A DNA stretch of 64,000 bases from contig CAZMAR010000001.1 of assembly GCA_964564635.1 (NCBI GenBank), positions 682,001 to 746,000 on the forward strand, given 5' to 3'. A program made the position numbers and the translations under genes. The notes below the pieces were generated by a model. It was given only the letters and a program-made list of their open reading frames with translations, had not been told where the DNA came from and ran no database searches. The DNA is from Tepidaquicella sp964564635 (GTDB lineage: Bacteria > Bacteroidota > Ignavibacteria > Tepidaquicellales > Tepidaquicellaceae). Shown here in pieces: positions 55,761 to 64,000 of this stretch (positions within the stretch are counted from its first letter, which is position 1; every line of letters starts with the position of its first letter).

Positions 55761-56708
55761 ATGAAAAAGAAAAAATTAGGAAATACAGACTTTGAAATAA
55801 CCTCAATCGGATTGGGCGCCTGGGCAATGGGGGGAAATAAATGGCAATTCGGATGGGGCTGGCAGGATGATAATCAATCTATAAAAACGATTCATAAAGC
55901 AATTGACATAGGAATTAACTGGATTGATACTGCTGCTGTATATGGTTTAGGACACTCAGAAGAAATCGTAGCAAAAGCATTGAAAGGAATGAGTGAAAAA
56001 CCTTTTGTTTTCACAAAATGTGCATTGAGATGGAATGAAAAAGGTGAAATATATGGATGGATGAAAAAAGATTCAGTCAAACAAGAATGTGAATCAAGCT
56101 TAAAAAGAATGCAGACTGAAGTAATAGATCTCTACCAGATTCATTGGCCCAATCCTGATGAACAGATAGAAGAGGGATGGGAAGCAATACAGGAACTAAA
56201 GGAAGAAGGAAAAATAAAATATGGAGGAGTATCTAATTTCAATGTAAGTCAAATGAAACGAATATCCAGTATAGGACCAATTAGCTCTTTACAGCCCCCC
56301 TACTCACTATCACAACCAGAAGCAGAAAAAGAGATAATTCCATATTGTGAAAAAAATAATATTGGTGTTATTGTATATTCACCTATGATGTCTGGACTGT
56401 TATCAGGAAAAATGACAAGAGAAAGAATTCTTGCATTGCCAGAAGATGACTGGCGAAAAAGAAACCCAGAATTTCAGGAACCAAAATTAAGCAAAAATCT
56501 CCTCATTGCAGATAAATTAAAAGAGATGGGAAAAAATTACGGTGTAGAAGCTGGAGCAATAGCAATTGCCTGGACACTAAGACTCTCAGGTGTAACTGGT
56601 GCAATTGTGGGAGCCAGAAATCCAGAGCAGGTAGATTTATTAATCTCAGCCGGGAATATTAATCTTAAACCCGATGATATTGACAAGTTGAATAAGATGA
56701 TAAATTGA
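55761..56708 (+). CDS. Aldo/keto reductase
   Basis: This is an NADPH-dependent oxidoreductase of the (beta/alpha)8 type. The catalytic tetrad is visible as Asp in 'NWIDTAAVYGLGHSE' (about 52-66, Tyr following), Lys in 'FTKCALRW' (about 84) and His in 'YQIHWPNPDEQ' (about 124). 'GVSNFNVSQM' (about 159) and 'GAIVGARNPEQ' (about 280) are NADP-binding segments. The length is 315 residues. Substrate cannot be inferred. It starts just beyond the palindrome array and is read alone. Confidence 0.94.
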   Translation: MKKKKLGNTDFEITSIGLGAWAMGGNKWQFGWGWQDDNQSIKTIHKAIDIGINWIDTAAVYGLGHSEEIVAKALKGMSEKPFVFTKCALRWNEKGEIYGWMKKDSVKQECESSLKRMQTEVIDLYQIHWPNPDEQIEEGWEAIQELKEEGKIKYGGVSNFNVSQMKRISSIGPISSLQPPYSLSQPEAEKEIIPYCEKNNIGVIVYSPMMSGLLSGKMTRERILALPEDDWRKRNPEFQEPKLSKNLLIADKLKEMGKNYGVEAGAIAIAWTLRLSGVTGAIVGARNPEQVDLLISAGNINLKPDDIDKLNKMIN

Positions 56709-56739
56709 TTTCTCTATTGAAATTAAACTGTATTAGATT

Positions 56740-57462
56740 TCATTTTTTTGTACAGTTAATAATAAGTGAAATATCAAAATCATTAAATGCTGTACCTTTA
56801 AAATCCGAAAATAATTCGAGTGAATTAAAATTTTCATTTTTTAAAATATTTAACAGATCTTCTTTCAAAATTGGATAATGTGGAGTAAAATTCTTGAATG
56901 TTACCCCACTATCTTTAATCGTTATTTCTGTATTGAAAATTAATTTTCCTGCTGAATCAAAGGAATAAAATCTTTTAAATTTAATGTGTTCATTATTTAT
57001 ATCAGGAAGTGAATAATTTTCTGATGAAATAATTTTTCGGTAATTAATAACCTGCAAACTTAACTGCCCGGATTTATTTAGAACTTTATTGCATTCGTGA
57101 ATAAACTTTTTAATTTCAGATAAATTATTCAAATGTGGAATTGTATTGCCCCAGCAGATAATAAGGTCAAATTCATTAATTTTGAAATAGTTAGAAAGTT
57201 TTAACATATCACCAATAAAAAATCTAATATTTTCATTTGTCTGTTGTGAATAACTTTTCGCTAAAGCAATCATATCTTCATCGATATCAATACCGGTAAC
57301 ATCATATCCTGATTTATTTAATTCTATTGCAAGCTCGCCAGTAGCACAACCGATGTCAAGTATTTTTTTATTTTCAGGAAATAAAAATTTTTTAATAAAA
57401 GAAATTTTCTCTCTATTTAGTGGGAATATTTTATTATAGTATTTTGATATTTCTTTATACAT
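56740..57462 (-). CDS. Class I SAM-dependent methyltransferase
   Basis: Motif I 'ILDIGCATGELAIELNKSGY' (about 35-54), the acidic ribose-binding 'VTGIDIDEDMIALAK' (about 56-70) and 'FDLIICWGNTIPHL' (about 99-112) identify the Rossmann methyltransferase fold. The C-terminal half (about 150-240) is a beta-rich region typical of small-molecule methyltransferases of this type. Substrate unknown. It is convergent with the reductase gene and divergent from the DUF4282-like gene. Confidence 0.92.
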   Translation of the reverse strand: MYKEISKYYNKIFPLNREKISFIKKFLFPENKKILDIGCATGELAIELNKSGYDVTGIDIDEDMIALAKSYSQQTNENIRFFIGDMLKLSNYFKINEFDLIICWGNTIPHLNNLSEIKKFIHECNKVLNKSGQLSLQVINYRKIISSENYSLPDINNEHIKFKRFYSFDSAGKLIFNTEITIKDSGVTFKNFTPHYPILKEDLLNILKNENFNSLELFSDFKGTAFNDFDISLIINCTKK

Positions 57463-57499
57463 ATTATAATATTAATTTAATATAAATTAGCAATTGCCT

Positions 57500-57802
57500 A
57501 TGAAATTTAAAATTAATCAAGATTTCTTTTCTTTCAAGACACTAATAACCCCAAAAGTTATTCAGTTTGTATATATAGTTTTTGTTTTGATTTATACAAT
57601 ACTTGCAATAATTGCATTGATTATCACGCTGCTGAATTCCGAATTTATAACAGCATTGTTGATTATTATTTTCTTTATACCATTCCAGATTGTAATAAGA
57701 TTAGGTCTGGAACAAATTATGGTAATATTTGAAATCTATAATATTCTTAAAGAAAGTAATAAACATCTAGAAGTAATAAAAGAAGCAATAACAAAGAAAT
57801 AA
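57500..57802 (+). CDS. DUF4282-like membrane protein
   Basis: About 100 residues with 'FFSFKTLITPKVIQFVY' at the start, two transmembrane helices (about 21-43 and 48-66) and 'RLGLEQIMVIFEIYNILKES' (about 70-89). This pattern matches DUF4282, a widespread small inner-membrane family without known function. I start it at the ATG at 57500; an in-frame TTG at 57494 would add two residues. The lipoprotein gene follows 27 bp later. Confidence 0.82.
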   Translation: MKFKINQDFFSFKTLITPKVIQFVYIVFVLIYTILAIIALIITLLNSEFITALLIIIFFIPFQIVIRLGLEQIMVIFEIYNILKESNKHLEVIKEAITKK

Positions 57803-57829
57803 ATTTTTTAAATATTAAAATTTATAAAT

Positions 57830-58432
57830 TTGAAAAAAACATTTTTATTAATTGTCACATTTGCACTATTAGTAAATAGTTGTTCGGTATATCACACATT
57901 AACAAATGTTCAAAGATTGCAGTTTAAATTAGGTTCTGTAAATGGGTTTAATATTGCAGGAGTGAATATAAGCAACATCGCTTCGATAAAAGATATAAGT
58001 GCGCTTGATATACTAAAATTAACAAATTCATTTGCAAGCGGAAAGTTGCCTGCAAATTTTACTTTGAATTTACTTACAAAAAATCCAAATGATGGTACAG
58101 GTGGAACAACTCAAACAACAGCAATAATAAAAAATCTTGATTGGCGGTTATTAATTGATAATAATGAAACAATAAATGGTGCGATTCAAAATGTTGAGGT
58201 ACCTGGCATCGGACAGGAAACAGTAATTCCAGTCCAGATCTCTCTGGATTTGCTGCAATTCTTTAATAAATCTTATGATGACCTGATCAATCTTGCTTTT
58301 GCAATTGGTGGTAAAAATGGTAGTGCAGCAAGATTAACTCTTAAAGTAAAACCAACTGTTGAAACATTTCTCGGTCCAATTACTTACCCAGGTGAAATTA
58401 ATGTAATAGATAGAGAGTTCAGAAGTGAATAA
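57830..58432 (+). CDS. Lipoprotein with LEA14-like fold, TTG start
   Basis: The signal peptide with lipobox 'LLVNSC' (Cys18) only fits if translation starts at the TTG at 57830-57832; no in-frame ATG precedes it. The body (about 60-200) has 'FTLNLLTKNPNDGTGGTTQT', 'IIKNLDWRLLIDN' and 'VEVPGIGQETVIPVQISLDL', the strand pattern of LEA type 2/WHy domains, which occur in envelope lipoproteins. It is probably cotranscribed with the DUF4282-like gene. Confidence 0.84.
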   Translation: MKKTFLLIVTFALLVNSCSVYHTLTNVQRLQFKLGSVNGFNIAGVNISNIASIKDISALDILKLTNSFASGKLPANFTLNLLTKNPNDGTGGTTQTTAIIKNLDWRLLIDNNETINGAIQNVEVPGIGQETVIPVQISLDLLQFFNKSYDDLINLAFAIGGKNGSAARLTLKVKPTVETFLGPITYPGEINVIDREFRSE

Positions 58433-58574
58433 TAAACTTTACTTAAAGAATTGAATAAAGAAAATTATTTTCTCTTTATCTTTATTAAAATTCAGGTAGA
58501 AGGTTGATGTATAAACTTATTAAATAAATGATTGTTTATACAATTTCAACAAGTAATTTATCCTCTCAAAATGA

Positions 58575-58606
58575 TTTGAAAGTTTAAAATTTTAAATTTA
58601 ATTTTG
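58575..58606 (+). promoter_or_regulatory. tRNA-Val promoter, Bacteroidota type
   Basis: TTTG (58575-58578), a 20-nt spacer and TAATTTTG (58599-58606) match TTTG-(19-21)-TAnnTTTG. The -7 element ends 9 bp before the tRNA, so the start site falls at or just before its 5' end. Confidence 0.75.
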
Positions 58607-58615
58607 CAATTCTAA

Positions 58616-58692
58616 GGGCGATTAGCTCAGGTGGTTAGAGCGCTTCGTTTACACCGAAGAGGTCTGAGGTTCGAGTCCTTAATCGCCCACCA
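58616..58692 (+). tRNA. tRNA-Val (TAC), CCA encoded
   Basis: The cloverleaf has acceptor GGGCGAT/ATCGCCC, D-arm GCTCAGGTGGTTAGAGC, anticodon stem CTTCG/CGAAG with loop TTTACAC, anticodon TAC, and T-arm GAGGTTCGAGTCCTT. CCA is encoded at 58690-58692, unlike the four tRNAs of the 39-kb cluster. livM starts 16 bp later. Confidence 0.96.
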
Positions 58693-58707
58693 AGCAAGTG
58701 TATTTTA

Positions 58708-59946
58708 ATGAAAAGAAAACTGCTATTTATCTTTCTGATAATCTGTGCTTTCCTGTTTAACCTCGCCTTATATAAAACATCACTTAACACCCTGATTAAC
58801 GATTATTACAAAAATGTTATTATACTTATTGGTATAAACATTATTCTTGCTACAAGTCTTAATTTAATAAACGGATTTACCGGTCAGTTTTCTCTCGGAC
58901 ATGCTGGCTTTATGGCTGTGGGGGGGTATGTTTCAATTTCCATTGCGACTTATTTTAGACCTTTATTTATAAAACTTTTCGGAGATGGACCATTTGGAGA
59001 TATAATTTCTTTCAGTATTCTTTTAATTATTGCCGGCATCTCCGCTGCTATTGTTGGTATTATTGTTGGGGTTCCATCATTTAGATTAAAAGGTGACTAT
59101 CTCGCTATTATTACTCTTGGTTTTAGCGAAATAATTAGAGTTGTAATACAGGGACTTGATATTGTAGGGGGTCCTCAGGGTTTTAATGTTGTTTATATTT
59201 ATGATAATGGGCAAAAAGCTCTGGAGTCAATAGCGGGTTTGGAGGAAGTACCTTTTTCTGTTTATCAGGTACCAAAATTTACAAACTTCTTCTGGACATA
59301 TTTGTTTGTTATTATAATTATCTTTTTTATTGTTAACCTTGTTAAATCAACCTGGGGAAAAGGTTTCATCGCTGTTAAAGATGATGAAATCGCTGCTGAA
59401 GCAATGGGAATAAATACAACTAAATACAAAATTATTGCATTCGTTACAGGTGCTTTCTTTGCAGGTATTGCAGGCTCTTTGCTCGGACATCATACACAAA
59501 CATTAATTCCAGAAGATTTCAATTTTCTTCGCTCTGTTGAGATAGTTGTAATGGTTATTTTAGGCGGAATGGGAAATATTCCCGGGGTGGTTATTGCTGC
59601 AATTTTACTTTCAATACTTCCAGAGTTACTAAGAGATCCTCAGATATCAATAATAATAATATTCTCATTACCATATATACTATTTATCTTTAAATTCTAC
59701 AAGAGGTACAAAGATAAGTTTAGTCTGATAATTATTTCTCTTCTAATATTAATAATGACAGGTGTTTTTATTTTCGCTATATATATACTAATACCTATAA
59801 TGATAAATAATATACCAAACATCAGTACATTAAGGATGATTATATATGCTTTGCTTTTAATAATTATGATGGCAAATAGACCGCAGGGTTTATTCGGAAC
59901 GAAGATTTCCCTGAAACCAATAAGGAAATTATTTTCAAAAGCGTAG
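58708..59946 (+). CDS. livM: Branched-chain amino acid ABC transporter permease LivM
   Basis: This inner-membrane permease of the Liv high-affinity Leu/Ile/Val uptake system has the family signature 'LNLINGFTGQFSLGHAGFMAVGGYV' (split at about 51-75) and 'AIITLGFSEIIRVV' (about 132-145), with about ten membrane helices. The EAA-type loop 'GKGFIAVKDDEIAAEAMGIN' is at about 218-237. At 412 residues it is longer than usual; the C-terminal 90 residues add two extra hydrophobic helices. The partner permease livH and the binding protein are not upstream, where tRNA-Val lies. Confidence 0.93.
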   Translation: MKRKLLFIFLIICAFLFNLALYKTSLNTLINDYYKNVIILIGINIILATSLNLINGFTGQFSLGHAGFMAVGGYVSISIATYFRPLFIKLFGDGPFGDIISFSILLIIAGISAAIVGIIVGVPSFRLKGDYLAIITLGFSEIIRVVIQGLDIVGGPQGFNVVYIYDNGQKALESIAGLEEVPFSVYQVPKFTNFFWTYLFVIIIIFFIVNLVKSTWGKGFIAVKDDEIAAEAMGINTTKYKIIAFVTGAFFAGIAGSLLGHHTQTLIPEDFNFLRSVEIVVMVILGGMGNIPGVVIAAILLSILPELLRDPQISIIIIFSLPYILFIFKFYKRYKDKFSLIIISLLILIMTGVFIFAIYILIPIMINNIPNISTLRMIIYALLLIIMMANRPQGLFGTKISLKPIRKLFSKA

Positions 59947-59971
59947 AAACTTTAATAGAAATATTTATTTG

Positions 59972-60745
59972 ATGAATAAAATTCTCGAGATAAAAAATTG
60001 CACGATGAAATTTGGTGGCTTAATTTGTATAGATAACCTTGATGCTTATATTCTGGAAAACGAACTTCTTGGAATGATTGGTCCAAATGGTGCAGGAAAA
60101 ACAACCGTCTTTAATATTATAACAGGAGTATATCATCCAACCGAAGGAAAAGTTTTTTTAGAAGGAAATGATATTACAGGAAAGAAACCCCATCAGATAG
60201 CAAAACTTGGAATAAGCAGGACTTTTCAGAATATTAGATTGTTTAAATCACTTTCTGTTATAGATAATGTAAGAGTTTCTTTTGCTATGAATGCCAAGCA
60301 TAAGTTCTTAAAAACTGTTTTAGAGATACCCTCACAGTTAAAAGAAGAAGAAGAAATAAACAAAAAAATTTATTCTTTGCTCGAAATTTTCGACTTACTG
60401 AAAGTTAAAGATGAACAGGCAACTTCTCTGCCTTATGGCGAGCAAAGGAAACTTGAAATAGTAAGAGCGCTAGCAACATTTCCAAAAGTTTTACTCCTTG
60501 ATGAACCAGCAGCAGGAATGAATCCAGCGGAAAAAAAGGCACTTATGAAATTAATAAAGGAAGTTAAAGACATTTATAAAATTGCTATATTCCTTATTGA
60601 ACATGATATGAATGTAGTTATGGGAGTATGTGAAAGAATTATTGTTCTTGATTATGGTAAGAAAATTGCAGAAGGCTTACCGGTTGAGATACAGAACAAT
60701 CCTAAAGTAATAGAAGCATATTTAGGAGAAAGACCGGGCAAATAG
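59972..60745 (+). CDS. livG: Branched-chain amino acid ABC transporter ATPase LivG
   Basis: ATP-hydrolysing subunit of the Liv transporter. Walker A 'GPNGAGKTTVFN' (about 37-48), ABC signature 'LPYGEQRKLEIVRAL' (about 151-165, with Pro-Tyr in place of Ser-Gly as in LivG proteins), Walker B 'VLLLDEPAAGMNP' (about 172) and the long insertion after the Q-loop identify LivG. I start at the ATG at 59972; a TTG one codon earlier is possible. It follows livM by 25 bp. Confidence 0.95.
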   Translation: MNKILEIKNCTMKFGGLICIDNLDAYILENELLGMIGPNGAGKTTVFNIITGVYHPTEGKVFLEGNDITGKKPHQIAKLGISRTFQNIRLFKSLSVIDNVRVSFAMNAKHKFLKTVLEIPSQLKEEEEINKKIYSLLEIFDLLKVKDEQATSLPYGEQRKLEIVRALATFPKVLLLDEPAAGMNPAEKKALMKLIKEVKDIYKIAIFLIEHDMNVVMGVCERIIVLDYGKKIAEGLPVEIQNNPKVIEAYLGERPGK

Positions 60746-60773
60746 CTTTTAATAGAATTAAAATTTCTAATCA

Positions 60774-61481
60774 ATGCTAAGAGTAGAAAATTTACATGTA
60801 AATTATGGTGCAATAAAAGCAGTAAAAGGTATTACTTTAGAAATAAAGGAAAAAAGTATAGTATCTCTTATAGGAGCAAACGGAGCCGGCAAGACAACAA
60901 CACTTAGAACAATTTCTGGATTAATCAAGGCATCAAAGGGAAGTATAAAATATTTTGACAGGGAAATCCTTAATTTACCACCTAATAAAATTGTTGAGCT
61001 TGGCATCAGCCAAACTCCAGAAGGACGACTGATTTTTTCAAATCTTACTGTAGAAGAAAATTTATTAATGGGTGCGTATACACGAAAAGATAAGACAAAA
61101 TATAAACAGGAACTTGATTTCATATTTACTATTTTCCCACGATTAAAAGAACGCATGAAACAATCGGGTGGCACTTTGAGTGGTGGGGAACAACAAATGT
61201 TGGCTATTGCAAGAGCTCTAATGTCTAAGCCAAAATTGCTTCTATTAGATGAACCATCTTTAGGGATTGCTCCAAAACTTGTACAAACGATATTTGAAAA
61301 AATTGTTGCATTGAATAAAGAAGCAGGAATTACGATATTATTAGTAGAACAAAATGCAAATTTTTCACTTGCAATATCAGATTATACATATGTTCTTGAG
61401 ACAGGAAATGTAGTTATGGAAGGAAAATCCAGCGAATTGATTAAGGATGAAAATATCAGAAAAGCTTATCTTGGAGAATAA
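60774..61481 (+). CDS. livF: Branched-chain amino acid ABC transporter ATPase LivF
   Basis: Second ATPase of the Liv transporter. Walker A 'GANGAGKTTTLR' (about 34-45), 'SQTPEGRLIFSNLTVEENL' (about 80-98, the LivF-type Q-loop region), signature 'LSGGEQQMLAIARAL' (about 134-148) and Walker B 'LLLLDEPSLGIAP' (about 155-167) are present. The length, 235 residues, is typical. It follows livG by 28 bp. Confidence 0.96.
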   Translation: MLRVENLHVNYGAIKAVKGITLEIKEKSIVSLIGANGAGKTTTLRTISGLIKASKGSIKYFDREILNLPPNKIVELGISQTPEGRLIFSNLTVEENLLMGAYTRKDKTKYKQELDFIFTIFPRLKERMKQSGGTLSGGEQQMLAIARALMSKPKLLLLDEPSLGIAPKLVQTIFEKIVALNKEAGITILLVEQNANFSLAISDYTYVLETGNVVMEGKSSELIKDENIRKAYLGE

Positions 61482-61524
61482 ATTTTAATAAACTTAATTT
61501 TTTGAAATTAAATTAAATAGAAAT

Positions 61525-62679
61525 ATGAAACTTGCAAAAAGGATGGAACGTCTCGGTACAGAGACCGCATTTGAAGTTTTGGCAAAAGCAAAAAAACTTG
61601 AAGCAGAAGGGAAAAAAATTATTCACCTTGAAATAGGCGAACCAGATTTTGATACCCCTGAAAATATAAGTAATGCTGCAATAGATGCAATTAAAAAAGG
61701 ATTCACACATTATAACCCTTCTCCTGGGTTACCTGAATTAAGACAGACCATTGCTGATTATATGTCTAAAACCCGTGGTCTCAACTTCACACCTGAAGAG
61801 GTTGTAGTTATGCCTGGAGGAAAACCAGTTATGTTCTATGCAATTCTTGCAATCGTTGAAGAAGGTGATGAGGTAATTTATCCAAACCCAGGATTTCCTA
61901 TTTATGAATCTATGATTAATTTCATTGGTGCGAAAGCAGTACCAATACCATTGAAAGAAGAAAAAGGGTTTGCTTTTGATATTGATGAATTTAAAAGTCT
62001 TGTTACAAACAAAACAAAAATGGTTATTCTAAATACACCACATAACCCAACCGGTGGTGTATTAACAAAAGATGATATATTAAAAATTGCTGAAGTTATT
62101 AGAAATAAAGATATATGGGTTTTAAGTGACGAAATATATAGTAGATTAATTTTTGAAGGCGAACACTTCAGTATAGCATCAGTTGAAGGTTTCAAGGATA
62201 GAACAATCATTCTGGATGGATATTCAAAATACTATGCTATGACCGGCTGGCGTGCAGGCTTTGGGGTAATGAATAAAGAAATAGCACCTCATATAGCGAA
62301 ACTTGTCACAAACAGCGTATCCTGTACAAATACTTTTGTTCAAAAAGCATGTATTGAAGCACTAACAGGACCACAGGATTCAGTTGATAAAATGAGAGAA
62401 GAATTCAGAGCAAGAAGAGAAATAATTGTAGAGGGACTTAACTCAATTCCAGGATTTTCCTGCATTATGCCACACGGAGCATTCTATGCATTCCCAAACA
62501 TAACAAAAACAGGTTATAAATCAAAAGACTTGCAAGATCACTTGCTATATCAAGCTGGTGTTGCTTCTCTTGCTGGAACATCTTTTGGCGCTTATGGTGA
62601 AGGATATTTAAGATTTTCATATGCTAACTCGAGAGAAAATATTAAAGAAGCAATAAAGAGAATTAAAGAAGTTTTATAA
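61525..62679 (+). CDS. PLP-dependent aminotransferase, class I (aspartate aminotransferase-like)
   Basis: The enzyme transfers an amino group using pyridoxal phosphate. The Schiff-base Lys is Lys235 in 'DGYSKYYAMTGWRAGF', the substrate segment 'NTPHNPTGG' is at about 172-180, and Arg in 'LRFSYANSRENIKEA' near 365 binds the carboxylate. 384 residues is typical of subfamily I-gamma aspartate/alanine-type enzymes. Exact substrate cannot be told. It follows livF by 43 bp, so it could join the same transcript, linking amino acid uptake and transamination. Confidence 0.93.
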   Translation: MKLAKRMERLGTETAFEVLAKAKKLEAEGKKIIHLEIGEPDFDTPENISNAAIDAIKKGFTHYNPSPGLPELRQTIADYMSKTRGLNFTPEEVVVMPGGKPVMFYAILAIVEEGDEVIYPNPGFPIYESMINFIGAKAVPIPLKEEKGFAFDIDEFKSLVTNKTKMVILNTPHNPTGGVLTKDDILKIAEVIRNKDIWVLSDEIYSRLIFEGEHFSIASVEGFKDRTIILDGYSKYYAMTGWRAGFGVMNKEIAPHIAKLVTNSVSCTNTFVQKACIEALTGPQDSVDKMREEFRARREIIVEGLNSIPGFSCIMPHGAFYAFPNITKTGYKSKDLQDHLLYQAGVASLAGTSFGAYGEGYLRFSYANSRENIKEAIKRIKEVL

Positions 62680-62764
62680 AGAGCAGAGCCATTTTGTAAA
62701 TCTGTTTTTTCAACGAATGCTGTACTCATAAAATTCTTTAGATGCAATATATGTAATGAGTTTT

Positions 62765-62816
62765 AGCCCCGGCTTTTTGAAAGAGAAATAAAACAAACTC
62801 TGTAAATCCCGGGGCT
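62765..62816 (+). other. Inverted repeat between aminotransferase and nadB
   Basis: AGCCCCGG (62765-62772) and CCGGGGCT (62809-62816) are perfect complements 36 bp apart in DNA that is otherwise AT-rich. An inner AGAG/CTCT pairing could extend the arm. No T-run follows closely, so it is not a standard terminator. It may be a transcript-end structure or a relic of a palindromic repeat. Confidence 0.5.
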
Positions 62817-62919
62817 TCAATTTGTTTGAGAAAAACTTGATAGAGAAAAACATTGTTTATTTAAATTAAAATTTATATATAAAAAAGTATAAATATTTAA
62901 ACAAGAAAATTTATAATTA

Positions 62920-64000
62920 ATGAAAACAGATTTCTTAATAATAGGTAGTGGTATTGCTGGTTTATCCCTGGGACTAAGATTGAGTAAATTTGGAAAAGTG
63001 ATTATAATCACAAAGAAAAAAAAAGCTGAATCAAATACAAACTATGCACAGGGTGGAATAGCATCTGTACTTGATAAAGAAGATAACTTTGACTTACATA
63101 TAAAAGATACTCTGGAATGCGGAGCAGGGCTTTGTAATTTAAAAGCAGTAGAAACTATAGTAAAAGAAGGTCCCTCAAGTATATATGAATTACTTGCTCT
63201 CGGAGTAAAATTCACAAAAGATGAATATGGGAATTTAAAACTTGGTAGAGAAGGTGGGCATTCAAAGAATCGTATTGTACATGCAAGAGACCTGACAGGT
63301 AAAGAAATAGAGAGAGTGTTACTAAATAAAGTTTCAAAAAATTCAAATATAAAAGTACTTGAATACCATTTTGCTATTGAATTATTAACAATAAGAAATA
63401 TAAAACCTGAATTCAGAAAATACTATAAGGATAAACATACATGCTATGGTGCATATACATTAAATGCAAAGACAGGGAAAGTAGAAAAAATAGTAGCAAG
63501 AAAAACTATAATTGCAACCGGGGGATTAGGACAGGTATATTTACATACAACAAATCCTGCAATAGCAACAGGAGATGGCTTTGCATTAGGATATAGGGCA
63601 GGCTGTGAACTTGCAAATATGGAATTTGTACAATTCCATCCAACATCATTATACCAGAAAAATGTTGATGAAGAAACGCAGGTCTTTCTAATTTCTGAAG
63701 CAGTGCGTGGGGCGGGCGCTATACTAAAAAATAAAAATGGAAAAGAGTTTATGCACAAATATGATAAGAGAAAATCCCTTGCCCCTCGTGATATAGTTGC
63801 AAGAGCAATTGACTGTGAACTGAAGAAAACAGGTGATAACTTTGTTTATCTAGATGCTACTGTTATAGGTTCAGAACGGATAAAAAAGGAATTCCCAAAT
63901 ATATATCAGCAGTGTTTAAATCGTGGTATTGATATTACCAAATCAATGATTCCTGTTGTTCCCGCAGCACATTATTCCTGTGGCGGTTTAAAAGTAAATA
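62920..64000 (+). CDS. nadB: L-aspartate oxidase, truncated at window edge
   Basis: NadB oxidises L-aspartate to iminoaspartate, the first step of de novo NAD synthesis. The 360 codons in view start at an ATG at 62920 with the FAD-binding 'IIGSGIAGLSLGLRL' (about 7-21), then 'TNYAQGGIASV' (about 41), 'GGHSKNRIVHARDLTG' (about 107), 'IIATGGLGQVYLHTTNP' (about 195), 'EFVQFHPTSLY' (about 235), 'RDIVARAI' (about 290) and 'PAAHYSCGG' (about 349). The 'NYAQGG' and His pattern favour L-aspartate oxidase over succinate dehydrogenase flavoprotein. The C-terminus is outside the window. Confidence 0.95.
   Translation, partial: MKTDFLIIGSGIAGLSLGLRLSKFGKVIIITKKKKAESNTNYAQGGIASVLDKEDNFDLHIKDTLECGAGLCNLKAVETIVKEGPSSIYELLALGVKFTKDEYGNLKLGREGGHSKNRIVHARDLTGKEIERVLLNKVSKNSNIKVLEYHFAIELLTIRNIKPEFRKYYKDKHTCYGAYTLNAKTGKVEKIVARKTIIATGGLGQVYLHTTNPAIATGDGFALGYRAGCELANMEFVQFHPTSLYQKNVDEETQVFLISEAVRGAGAILKNKNGKEFMHKYDKRKSLAPRDIVARAIDCELKKTGDNFVYLDATVIGSERIKKEFPNIYQQCLNRGIDITKSMIPVVPAAHYSCGGLKVN

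Overview
The window looks like a chromosomal segment of an AT-rich, Gram-negative member of the FCB group (Bacteroidota/Ignavibacteriota-like). The evidence is as follows. A secreted protein ends in a type IX secretion sorting domain with the 'YPNPFNPVT' motif. MurE carries the meso-diaminopimelate motif DNPR. An S46 dipeptidyl-peptidase gene is present. Two promoters match the Bacteroidota consensus TTTG-(19-20)-TAnnTTTG, one before mraZ and one before tRNA-Val. I cannot fix the genus from the sequence alone.

Layout. From 1 to 6.2 kb (minus strand) lie a truncated FG-GAP-like protein, coaE, rny, a structured RNA that fits 6S RNA with its own promoter, zapA, a coiled-coil gene and pheT. From 6.3 to 8.9 kb lie a lysine-rich exported protein, a secreted protein of unknown role and a small lipoprotein. 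From 8.9 to 27.6 kb (minus) is a nearly complete dcw division and cell-wall operon, mraZ-rsmH-ftsL-ftsI-murE-murF-mraY-murD-ftsW-murG-(membrane protein)-murC-ftsQ-ftsA-ftsZ. It ends with an S46 peptidase and starts at a promoter followed by three 10-bp MraZ boxes. From 27.6 to 39.6 kb (minus) is tRNA-Tyr/Gly/Thr/Trp-secE-nusG-rplK-rplA-rplJ-rplL-rpoB-rpoC, the usual order except that tuf is missing between tRNA-Thr and tRNA-Trp. From 39.7 to 48.5 kb lie a RING-like/TPR membrane protein, a LysE-type exporter, a T9SS cargo protein and a large repetitive fibre gene split by a 100-N assembly gap. From 48.5 to 52.6 kb lie a RelA/SpoT enzyme, upp and a lipoprotein. From 52.7 to 55.65 kb is a dense array of two interleaved palindromic repeat families with a compact IS200-like TnpA unit inside it. 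From 55.7 kb to the end (mostly plus) lie an aldo/keto reductase, a methyltransferase, a DUF4282-like membrane protein, a TTG-started lipoprotein, tRNA-Val, livM-livG-livF, a class I aminotransferase and a truncated nadB.

The points most worth following are these. (1) The fibre protein has its S74 self-cleaving chaperone domain, with the Ser/Lys dyad intact, placed between the fibre and a C-terminal membrane helix, so cleavage would release the fibre. (2) The N gap is flanked by identical 55-bp ends, and collapsing them restores one 1260-residue frame. (3) The palindrome array has one repeat family that resembles the end of the embedded IS200-like unit. (4) A prokaryotic RING-like protein is anchored in the membrane. 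(5) A clear candidate 6S RNA and a clear MraZ operator are present.
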